DNA from: JAWWBL01 sp033720975
GTDB taxonomy: Bacteria; Actinomycetota; Acidimicrobiia; Spongiisociales; ZC4RG35
Direction: 5' to 3'
DNA: 5,798 bases
Assembly: GCA_033720975.1 (NCBI GenBank)
Contig: JAWWBL010000110.1
Location: forward strand, 1-5,798
Position numbers and translations under genes: made by a program. Positions 1 to 4,748 of this stretch are shown piece after piece. How positions within the stretch are numbered: position 1 is the first letter of the stretch; every line of letters begins with the position of its first letter. A model generated the notes under the pieces. The model searched no databases. It saw nothing but the letters and a program-made list of their open reading frames with translations, and was not told where the DNA came from.

Positions 1-331
1 CCTGCCAGCCTCGCCTCGCCAGGCCGATCTGATGGTGGTTGCGGGCACAGTGACCGACAAGATGGCCCCGTCAGTGCGCAAGCTGTACGACCAGATGCCA
101 GACCCGAAGTACGTCATCTCAATGGGCTCCTGCTCCAACTGTGGCGGCCCCTATTGGGACTCCTACTCGGTGACCAAGGGTGTCGACCAAGTGATACCGG
201 TCGACGTCTATGTCCCCGGTTGCCCGCCCCGCCCCGAGGCGCTCATGGATGGAATCGTCCTCCTTCAGAAGATCATCAAGAACGAAGACATCAAAGAGAA
301 GTGGAACCGGCGTGACCTCGAGCCCGTCTGA
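1..331 (+). CDS. nuoB: NADH-quinone oxidoreductase subunit B (NuoB), 3' part
   Basis: NuoB (PSST/Nqo6 family) carries cluster N2, the last Fe-S centre before quinone, and sits at the junction of the peripheral and membrane arms. The gene enters from the left edge: the frame is already open from base 2, reading 'LPASPRQADLMVVAGTVTDK', so the Met at 32 is internal and not the start. About 109 C-terminal residues are visible, ending in TGA at 329-331. Two N2-ligand regions can be seen: the Cys in 'MGSCSNCGGP' (codon 131-133, with a second Cys at 140-142) and the Cys of 'VPGCPPRPEAL' (codon 221-223). The N-terminal tandem-Cys ligands lie outside the window. The last 20 bases overlap the proposed nuoC start. 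Family assignment is essentially certain; only the 5' end is missing. Confidence 0.97.
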   Translation, partial: LPASPRQADLMVVAGTVTDKMAPSVRKLYDQMPDPKYVISMGSCSNCGGPYWDSYSVTKGVDQVIPVDVYVPGCPPRPEALMDGIVLLQKIIKNEDIKEKWNRRDLEPV

Positions 332-899
332 CACCGAAACTACTCCTCACCCGCTCCAGGACTTTGCCGACTCGGTGGCCGCGGTTGTGGCCGGGACAGC
401 CGAGATCAACTTCGACACCGTCAAGGTTCGGGTCTCACCCGAAGACTGGGTCGAGACCCACCAGTTGGCCAGAGACCACCTCGGGCTGACGTTCTTCTCC
501 TGGCTGTCGGCAACAGACTGGTCGAACGAGGTAGCCGTTGGCGACGCGCTCAACGACGAGGTCGAAGAGCGGGTGGAACTGCTCACCTTCGTCAGTGACC
601 TCAGCGAGGGGAAGGGCGTCATGTTCTCTACCGACCTCACCCATGACGAGCCGCGAATCGCAAGCCTCGTTGCCATCTTTCCGGGCGCCAATTGGCACGA
701 GCGAGAGGCGGCGGAGATGTTCGGGATCGATTTCGAAGGACACCCCGGGCTGGATCACATCTACCTGCCCGACGGCTTCGTCGGCAATCCCCTCCGCAAG
801 AGCTACCCGCTGCTCAGCCGCGAGGTCAAGCCGTGGCCGGGGACTGTGGATGTCGAGGGAATGCCCGACGAGCCGTCTACGGAGAATCCGGAGAGCTGA
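312..899 (+). CDS. nuoC: NADH-quinone oxidoreductase subunit C (NuoC, 30 kDa subunit)
   Basis: NuoC is the cofactor-free peripheral-arm subunit that packs against NuoD and NuoI. The family signature is at about residues 128-147: 'WHEREAAEMFGIDFEGHPGL', followed by 'NPLRKSYPLLSREVKPWPG' near residues 159-177, a C-terminal pattern I associate with actinobacterial NuoC. The usual Asp of 'EREVYDMFG' is Glu here. NuoC and NuoD are separate genes, not fused. I chose GTG at 312 as start, giving 195 residues: it lies just before the nuoB stop (20-base overlap) and has only a weak purine run (AAGTGG) 7 bases upstream. The frame is open further left inside nuoB, where it is only a shadow, and the later in-frame GTG codons at 375 and 387 would cut into the conserved domain. 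The stop TGA (897-899) shares its A with the nuoD ATG, suggesting translational coupling. Identity is firm; the start is moderately sure. Confidence 0.93.
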   Translation: MTSSPSDTETTPHPLQDFADSVAAVVAGTAEINFDTVKVRVSPEDWVETHQLARDHLGLTFFSWLSATDWSNEVAVGDALNDEVEERVELLTFVSDLSEGKGVMFSTDLTHDEPRIASLVAIFPGANWHEREAAEMFGIDFEGHPGLDHIYLPDGFVGNPLRKSYPLLSREVKPWPGTVDVEGMPDEPSTENPES

Positions 900-2092
900 T
901 GACGGTCGACGAGCACGCCATCCGCCAGTTGAGCGAGGCCGCGGTCTCGGTCGAGCTCGAGACCGAGGAGATGACCCTCAACATCGGTCCTCAACACCCT
1001 TCGACTCACGGAGTTCTGCGGCTCGTCGCCAGGGTTGACGGGGAGCGGGCCTTCGACGTGCGGCCGGTCATCGGATACATGCACCGGGGATACGAGAAGC
1101 TGTCGGAGGTGCGGACATACCCTCAGATCACCGCACTGATCAACCGGATCGACTGGGTCGCTGGCTACGCAAATGAAGTCCCCTTCATGGTGGCGACAGA
1201 GAAGCTCATGGATATCGAGGTGCCGGAGCGGGCGCAGTTCATCAGGCTGATCCTCACCGAGATGGCGCGAATTGCCTCCCATTTCATGTTCATGGCGTCC
1301 TATCCCCAGGAGCTGGGCGCGCTCACCCCGATCATGTTTGCCCTCAGAGAGCGCGAGCGGGTGCTGGACCTCATCGAGAGCGTCACCGGCGGCCGGTTCC
1401 ACCCGAATTTCAACAGGATCGGCGGCGTCAAGCCGGCGTACGGCGCCGGCTCGACCACTCGCAAGCAGCCTCAAGACCTCCCTGCGGGCTTTCTCTCGGG
1501 AGCGAACGAAGCGATGGGGAGGGTGCTCGACGTCTGCGACGAGCTGGAGGCCCTGGTTGCCGGCAACGACGTCTTCCTAGCTCGAACCAAGGGAATCGGC
1601 ATCATCCCGCCCGAAGTGGCCTCCTCCTATGGGTTGTCCGGCCCGAACCTACGAGCTTCGGGTGTGGGGTTCGACCTCCGCAAGGTCGCCGATTACCTGC
1701 CCTACGAGCGGTTTGAGTTCGACGTCATCACAGCCGAAAGAGGGGACTGCTGGGATCGATGGTGGGTTCGCCTCCAGGAGATACGGGAGGCCGCCAAGAT
1801 CGTCCTCCAAGCCGTGGACGCCATACCTCCATCCGGACCGCTTCAGGCCAAGGTGCCGAAGATCATCAAGGTGCCCAAGGGTGAGACCTATGTGCGCGCC
1901 GAGAATCCGAAGGGCGAGATGGGCTATTACCTCGTCTCCGACGGCGGAACTGGGCCATACCGGCTCAAGATCCGCTCGGCGAGCTTCTCGAACCTCTCCA
2001 TCCTGCCATGGGTTCTGGAGGGTGTGCTGGTGCCGGACATCATCGCCATCATGGGCTCGCTCGACTTCGTGCTGGGGGATGTGGACCGATGA
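899..2092 (+). CDS. nuoD: NADH-quinone oxidoreductase subunit D (NuoD, 49 kDa subunit)
   Basis: NuoD forms most of the quinone-binding pocket with NuoB and NuoH and is descended from the [NiFe]-hydrogenase large subunit, with the metal site lost. The 397 residues are about the usual length for an unfused NuoD. Family landmarks in order: 'NIGPQHPSTHGVLRL' (residues 28-42), with H37 matching the quinone-site His of the family; 'HRGYEKLSEVRTYPQI' (62-77), with Y74 matching the conserved quinone-site Tyr; 'SGPNLRASGVGFDLRK' in the second half; and the C-terminal ending 'MGSLDFVLGDVDR'. The start ATG overlaps the nuoC stop as TGATG and is preceded by GGAG at 890-893, 5 bases upstream. The next in-frame ATG (971) would leave out a short variable N-terminus but lacks that junction. 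The stop TGA (2090-2092) lies in an ATGATGATG run, so re-initiation could occur on top of it. nuoE would normally follow; here a structured gap and then nuoH follow. Confidence 0.97.
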   Translation: MTVDEHAIRQLSEAAVSVELETEEMTLNIGPQHPSTHGVLRLVARVDGERAFDVRPVIGYMHRGYEKLSEVRTYPQITALINRIDWVAGYANEVPFMVATEKLMDIEVPERAQFIRLILTEMARIASHFMFMASYPQELGALTPIMFALRERERVLDLIESVTGGRFHPNFNRIGGVKPAYGAGSTTRKQPQDLPAGFLSGANEAMGRVLDVCDELEALVAGNDVFLARTKGIGIIPPEVASSYGLSGPNLRASGVGFDLRKVADYLPYERFEFDVITAERGDCWDRWWVRLQEIREAAKIVLQAVDAIPPSGPLQAKVPKIIKVPKGETYVRAENPKGEMGYYLVSDGGTGPYRLKIRSASFSNLSILPWVLEGVLVPDIIAIMGSLDFVLGDVDR

Positions 2093-2109
2093 TGATGGGG
2101 ACTGACTTT

Positions 2110-2191
2110 GCCCCCTCCGTCTCGGCCTTCGGCCGAGCCACCTCCCCCGCTCCAGCAGGGGAGGAAACGGGCGCAGCCCGGGGAGGGGGGC
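2110..2191 (+). repeat. Cloverleaf-like palindromic intergenic element between nuoD and nuoH
   Basis: An outer stem pairs GCCCCCTCC (2110-2118) with the stretch ending GGAGGGGGGC (2182-2191), with one bulged G. It encloses three hairpins. The first is CTCGGCC (2121-2127), loop TTC, GGCCGAG (2131-2137), a perfect 7-bp stem. The second is CCTCCCC (2141-2147) with GGGGAGG (2158-2164), extended inward by a C/A mismatch and GC pairs. The third is CGGGC (2168-2172), loop GCA, GCCCG (2176-2180). There is no T-tract, so it is not a classic intrinsic terminator. The style, with C-rich and G-rich arms around short perfect hairpins, resembles dispersed intergenic palindromes found in many GC-rich genomes. 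I infer a mobile or repeated element, an mRNA-processing or stability element, or a translational regulator. Copy number elsewhere cannot be judged from one window. Confidence 0.7.
2182..2186 (+). promoter_or_regulatory. Shine-Dalgarno-like GGAGG of nuoH, buried in the outer stem
   Basis: GGAGG is the only good ribosome-binding sequence upstream of nuoH, but it lies 12 bases before the ATG, longer than the usual 5-9. It also forms part of the right arm of the outer stem of the preceding palindromic element. If that stem forms in the mRNA, the site would be masked. nuoH would then depend on ribosomes arriving from nuoD, or on the stem opening. This is inference from base pairing only. Confidence 0.45.
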
Positions 2192-2198
2192 AGCTCAG

Positions 2199-3215
2199 AT
2201 GAGCGGGATTCTCGACGCGCTCACCGATTTCTTCGCCAACCCTTGGGCGCTGTTGGCGTTGAAGGTGCTCATTGTCGCCACGGTGGTGCCGGTCGTCGGC
2301 TTGGTGCTCGGGTTCGCCGAGCTCAAACTCTCGGCGAAGATGCAGTCGCGCGTCGGTCCCTACTTCGCAGGCGGGCGTTGGGGCTGGGCCCAGTTGATCG
2401 CCGATGCGGTGAAGGGGTTCCAGAAGGAAGACCTGATACCGGACGAGGCTGACCATCCCGTATTCAAGTTGGCGCCCTATCTGGTTCTGGTGGGCACCTT
2501 CGCCCTACTCGTCGTGGTTCCATGGGGGCCCGGGCTGGTCTTCTGGGATCTACCCGTCGGCGTCTTCTACGCCCTGGCCATCTCCTCGCTCTCCACCATC
2601 GGCGTACTCATGGCCGGGTGGTCCTCGGCCAACAAGTATTCGCTCATGGGAGGCTTGCGCGCCGCGGGCCAGTTGATCGCTTACGAGCTCCCCCTGGTCC
2701 TCGCGGTCATCGGCTCAGTGATCATGGCCGAGACCATGAGCCTCTCGGGGATCGTGGAGGCACAGATCGAGGCGGGCTTCCCCTACGTCCTGGTGCAGTT
2801 CCTCGGGTTCGGCATCTTCATGATCGCCGCCCTCGCCGAGCTGACCCGGATCCCCTTCGACATGCCGATCGCCGAATCGGAGCTGGTGATGGGGTATCTG
2901 ACCGAGTATTCGGGGTTCCGCTTCCTCTTCTTCTTCATCGGCGAGTACGCAAACATGTTCACGATGTCGGCGATAGCCGCCACCTTGTTCCTGGGTGGCT
3001 ACTGGCTGCCTGGCATTCCCGAGTCGATGCTCACATTCCTGGGGCCTGTCATCCTCCTTGCCAAGGTCTTCCTCCTCGCCTTCGCCATGATCTGGTTCCG
3101 CTGGACGTTCCCGCGGTTCCGTGAGGATCAGCTCCAGACGCTGGCATGGAAATGGCTGATCCCGCTGGCTCTGCTCAACATCGTGCTCACAGCGGCTTTC
3201 AAGGTGGTGTTCTGA
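2199..3215 (+). CDS. nuoH: NADH-quinone oxidoreductase subunit H (NuoH)
   Basis: NuoH (ND1/Nqo8) is the membrane subunit that completes the quinone pocket and anchors the peripheral arm. The 338 residues form a mostly hydrophobic chain with about eight membrane segments. Landmarks: the first cytoplasmic loop 'FAELKLSAKMQSRVGPY' (39-55), 'IADAVKGFQKEDLIPDEAD' (about 67-85, with D69 and E77), 'ANKYSLMGGLRAAGQLIAYE' mid-protein, and 'RIPFDMPIAESELV' (217-230) followed by 'GYLTEYSGFRFLFFFIGEYA'. Two positions depart from the common pattern: the 'ER' pair of the first loop reads E41-L42, and the first Glu of the PFDxPEAE motif is Ile (I224). The second and third acidic residues (E226, E228) are kept. 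ATG 2199 fits the family N-terminus. The stop shares its A with the nuoI ATG (TGATG). The gene follows a 106-base gap where nuoE-F-G would be expected. Confidence 0.97.
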   Translation: MSGILDALTDFFANPWALLALKVLIVATVVPVVGLVLGFAELKLSAKMQSRVGPYFAGGRWGWAQLIADAVKGFQKEDLIPDEADHPVFKLAPYLVLVGTFALLVVVPWGPGLVFWDLPVGVFYALAISSLSTIGVLMAGWSSANKYSLMGGLRAAGQLIAYELPLVLAVIGSVIMAETMSLSGIVEAQIEAGFPYVLVQFLGFGIFMIAALAELTRIPFDMPIAESELVMGYLTEYSGFRFLFFFIGEYANMFTMSAIAATLFLGGYWLPGIPESMLTFLGPVILLAKVFLLAFAMIWFRWTFPRFREDQLQTLAWKWLIPLALLNIVLTAAFKVVF

Positions 3216-3712
3216 TGGCAACCAACGGCGGTCGGACAATCCCTGGCAGGGGACTTCTCAAGGGTCTCGGTGTCACGTTCGCCACGATGATCAAGACCAT
3301 CTTCTTGCCGCACAAGTACTTGGCCACGGTCAACTACCCGCTCGAGAAGGAGACGCCGGTCCCTCGGGCCCGTGGCGTCATCGCTCTCGATCAGGAGGCG
3401 TGCACAGTCTGCATGTTATGTGCCCGACAGTGCCCGGATTGGTGCATCTACATCGAGGGGCACAAGGAGGAGATCCCTCCGGAGAAGCCGGGTGGGCGTG
3501 TCAAGGTCCGCGCGAAGCTGGACCGTTTCGACATCGACTACGCCCTGTGCATGTACTGCGGAATCTGTGTCGAGGTGTGCCCCTTTGACGCTCTCTTCTG
3601 GAGCCCCGAGTACGAGTACTCGGAGTCGAAGATGGGCAACATGCTTCATGACATGGACCGTCTTCAGGATTGGCTCCAGACGGTCCCAGAGCAGCCAGGG
3701 TTGGAGCGATGA
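3215..3712 (+). CDS. nuoI: NADH-quinone oxidoreductase subunit I (NuoI, two-[4Fe-4S] subunit)
   Basis: NuoI (TYKY/Nqo9) is a ferredoxin-like peripheral-arm protein holding clusters N6a and N6b, which pass electrons to N2 in NuoB. The 165 residues contain two complete CxxCxxCxxxCP motifs: C63, C66, C69, C73 ('CTVCMLCARQCP') and C112, C115, C118, C122 ('CMYCGICVEVCP'). An extra Cys, C77, follows the first motif ('CPDWCIYIEG'). Between the motifs is a basic stretch, 'PGGRVKVRAKLDRFDIDY'. The frame is open upstream to 3146 inside nuoH, but the start is taken as ATG 3215. That start overlaps the nuoH stop by one base, has AAGGTGG a short distance upstream, and gives the amphipathic N-terminus expected of the family. 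Leu68, between two cluster cysteines, uses TTA, the only TTA codon I noticed in the genes of this window. The stop TGA sits in an ATGA that opens the short I-J bridging frame. Confidence 0.97.
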   Translation: MATNGGRTIPGRGLLKGLGVTFATMIKTIFLPHKYLATVNYPLEKETPVPRARGVIALDQEACTVCMLCARQCPDWCIYIEGHKEEIPPEKPGGRVKVRAKLDRFDIDYALCMYCGICVEVCPFDALFWSPEYEYSESKMGNMLHDMDRLQDWLQTVPEQPGLER

Positions 3713-3735
3713 GGGGCGCGGAGGTTCTTGGATGA
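3709..3735 (+). other. Eight-codon open frame bridging nuoI and nuoJ (doubtful)
   Basis: ATG 3709 overlaps the nuoI stop (ATGA). The frame reads MRGAEVLG and ends in TGA 3733-3735, overlapping the nuoJ start (again ATGA). A leftover ribosome could relay across this 19-base spacer. However, nuoJ has its own good Shine-Dalgarno here, so coupling is not required and the frame may be chance. It is listed because the same geometry recurs at the nuoD-nuoH and nuoK-nuoL junctions. Confidence 0.15.
3720..3724 (+). promoter_or_regulatory. Ribosome binding site of nuoJ (GGAGG)
   Basis: A consensus GGAGG lies 7 bases before ATG 3732. It fixes that ATG as the nuoJ start, in preference to the upstream in-frame extension that runs back inside nuoI. 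It is the best-placed Shine-Dalgarno in the window. Confidence 0.8.
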
Positions 3736-4283
3736 CGTTTGGGGACTGGATCGCTGAGCCGGTCAACTGGACCTTCGCCGTGATCGCCCTCGCGGTGCTG
3801 GCCTCCGGGTTCCGCGTTGTCACCGCCAAGAACGTGGTCCATGCCGCGTTGTTCCTGGTCGGCGCCCTGGGAGGCACCGCAGCCTTGTTCCTGCTGATGA
3901 GCGCCGAGTTCGTTGCCTGGGTTCTGGTCCTGGTCTACATCGGAGCGGTCATTGTTCTGTTCCTGTTCGGGATCATGATCACCCGTGCCCCCACCAACAT
4001 CGATGAGGGCCTCGACTCGGATCAGAAGGCCTTGCCCGCCCTTCTCGCGGTCGCCGTCTTCGGCCTCACCGCCTGGGCCGCGTTGGACGGCTTCGGGTTG
4101 ACTCTGCTCTCTACTACCGGCGAGGCGATACCCACCGAGGTCGTGGGCGAGTCCCTCCTGGGTCGATTCGTGATTCCCTTCGAGGTGGTGTCGTTTGTGT
4201 TGCTGGCAGCATTGATTGGTGGCATCACCATCGCGAGACGGGACCTGAGCCCCGCGGAGGAAGAGGAAAGGGCCGCGGTCTGA
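3732..4283 (+). CDS. nuoJ: NADH-quinone oxidoreductase subunit J (NuoJ)
   Basis: NuoJ (ND6/Nqo10) is a small membrane subunit between NuoH and the antiporter-like subunits. Its third helix carries the pi-bulge region implicated in coupling. The 183 residues show about five hydrophobic segments. The family core is 'AEFVAWVLVLVYIGAVIVL' (about 58-76), with the conserved Tyr and Gly of 'VYIGAV' (Y69, G71), followed by 'FLFGIMI'. 'KNVVHAALFLVGAL' (33-46) is the usual second-helix entry. The C-terminus is short, charged and Glu-rich, and the extra-membrane loop 'IPTEVVGESLLGRFVIPFE' precedes the last helix. The frame is open upstream inside nuoI, but the GGAGG at 3720-3724 and the family N-terminus support ATG 3732. 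The stop TGA (4281-4283) shares its A with the nuoK ATG. Confidence 0.96.
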   Translation: MTFGDWIAEPVNWTFAVIALAVLASGFRVVTAKNVVHAALFLVGALGGTAALFLLMSAEFVAWVLVLVYIGAVIVLFLFGIMITRAPTNIDEGLDSDQKALPALLAVAVFGLTAWAALDGFGLTLLSTTGEAIPTEVVGESLLGRFVIPFEVVSFVLLAALIGGITIARRDLSPAEEEERAAV

Positions 4284-4588
4284 TGCTTTTGAACCAGTTC
4301 CTCGTTCTCGGTGCCGCCCTGTTCGCGATGGGTGTCTACGGCTTGCTCGTCCGACGCAACATCGTTTTGATCCTGCTCTCGGTGGAGCTGATGCTCAACG
4401 CGGTCAACATCAACCTGGTCGCCTTCGAATCGGTTCTCGTGAGCTCCGAGGCAATCGGGCACGTATTCGCCATCTTCGTGATAACCGTGGCGGCCGCCGA
4501 GGTGGGTATCGGTCTGGCCATCGTCCTCTTGATCTTCAGGAACCGTAAGTCAGCCAACGTCGACGACCTGAGCCTGATGCGATGGTAG
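4283..4588 (+). CDS. nuoK: NADH-quinone oxidoreductase subunit K (NuoK)
   Basis: NuoK (ND4L/Nqo11) is a three-helix membrane subunit forming part of a proton channel with NuoJ and NuoN. The 101 residues match the usual length of about 100. Both conserved membrane glutamates are present: E35 in 'LLSVELMLNAVN' and E73 in 'VITVAAAEVGIGLAI', corresponding to E36 and E72 of Escherichia coli NuoK. Residues 59-63 read 'GHVFA' where many homologues have 'GQVFA'. The start overlaps the nuoJ stop as TGATG, with AGGAAAGG at 4264-4271 and GGAGG at 4256-4260 upstream, so translational coupling is likely. TAG 4586-4588 is the stop. The next gene, nuoL, does not follow directly but after 160 bases. Confidence 0.97.
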   Translation: MLLNQFLVLGAALFAMGVYGLLVRRNIVLILLSVELMLNAVNINLVAFESVLVSSEAIGHVFAIFVITVAAAEVGIGLAIVLLIFRNRKSANVDDLSLMRW

Positions 4589-4598
4589 AGGTCATGAT

Positions 4599-4610
4599 GG
4601 TCGGCCGACT
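4599..4610 (+). repeat. Palindromic 12-base repeat, left copy
   Basis: GGTCGGCCGACT begins 11 bases after the nuoK stop. Its core, GTCGGCCGAC, is a perfect palindrome. The identical word recurs 109 bases downstream. It could be a dimeric-protein binding site or the end of an inserted element. Confidence 0.55.
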
Positions 4611-4707
4611 TTGCCCGCGTGTCCCCTCCAGGGTCAGCGTCTCGCCGCGCCTGGGATTCCACCTCGATCCGTCCGAGCGAAAGTGGTTTGCCGGACAAAC
4701 AGACGCC

Positions 4708-4719
4708 GGTCGGCCGACT
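4708..4719 (+). repeat. Palindromic 12-base repeat, right copy
   Basis: A second identical GGTCGGCCGACT lies 29 bases before the nuoL ATG. The flanking bases differ from those of the left copy on both sides, so the match is exactly 12 bases. Confidence 0.55.
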
Positions 4720-4748
4720 GCTGCGGCGCCCGGGATCGGTGATTGTCG

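Larger units (their letters stand above)
2089..2202 (+). other. Short open frame bridging nuoD and nuoH (37 codons, doubtful)
   Basis: An open frame begins at ATG 2089, overlapping the nuoD stop, and runs without interruption through the hairpin-rich gap. It ends in TGA 2200-2202, which overlaps the nuoH start as ATGA. It would encode 37 residues (beginning MMMGTDFAPS, ending RGGGQLR), rich in Pro, Gly, Ala and Arg, with no recognisable domain. A G-rich run in 'GCTGGGGGATG' lies roughly 10 bases upstream. The composition is what a GC-rich palindromic repeat would give if read in frame, so a functional peptide is unlikely. A translational relay from nuoD to nuoH is the more plausible role, if it has one. 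Ribosome profiling would settle whether it is translated. Confidence 0.2.
4589..4748 (+). other. 160-base nuoK-nuoL gap with paired 12-base palindromic repeats
   Basis: In an otherwise packed operon this gap holds two identical copies of GGTCGGCCGACT (4599-4610 and 4708-4719). Each contains the 10-base perfect palindrome GTCGGCCGAC, so the copies are both direct and inverted repeats and could pair across the 97 bases between them. Inside are a small hairpin, GTTTG (4686-4690), loop CCGGA, CAAAC (4696-4700), and a weaker CCAGG/CCTGG pairing. There is no T-tract, and I find no convincing -35/-10 promoter pair. Candidate explanations are twin protein-binding sites, a small palindrome-ended insertion, or an mRNA-processing element. 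None can be chosen from sequence alone. Confidence 0.5.

Noticed and set aside
210..311. Upstream extension of the nuoC frame inside nuoB
   Set aside because: It translates conserved nuoB DNA in the wrong frame, giving a Ser/Arg-rich stretch unlike NuoC.
803..1474. Long minus-strand open frame of about 223 codons opposite nuoC/nuoD
   Set aside because: It is antisense to conserved NuoC and NuoD coding sequence. Its translation is rich in Arg, Asp and His with no domain, as expected for a GC-rich shadow frame.
2110..2198. Intrinsic terminator after nuoD
   Set aside because: The hairpins are strong but no T-tract follows any of them, and the operon continues directly into nuoH.
2093..2198. 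Decayed remnant of nuoE in the D-H gap
   Set aside because: No frame across the gap shows a thioredoxin-like or Cys-containing NuoE sequence. The content is palindromic, not degraded coding DNA.
3146..3214. Longer nuoI start inside nuoH
   Set aside because: The extra residues are out-of-frame NuoH coding sequence. ATG 3215 at the TGATG junction, with a purine-rich site upstream, fits better.
2715..3239. Minus-strand open frame of 174 codons opposite nuoH
   Set aside because: It lies fully opposite a conserved NuoH and its product is highly charged low-complexity sequence, the typical antisense image of a membrane protein gene.
4599..4719. CRISPR-like repeat pair
   Set aside because: There are only two copies of 12 bases with a single spacer-like interval, far from CRISPR repeat length or number, and no cas genes are nearby.
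4589..4748. Internal promoter for nuoL
   Set aside because: I looked for a -35/-10 pair and found no convincing -10 in this GC-rich gap. A non-canonical promoter cannot be excluded.
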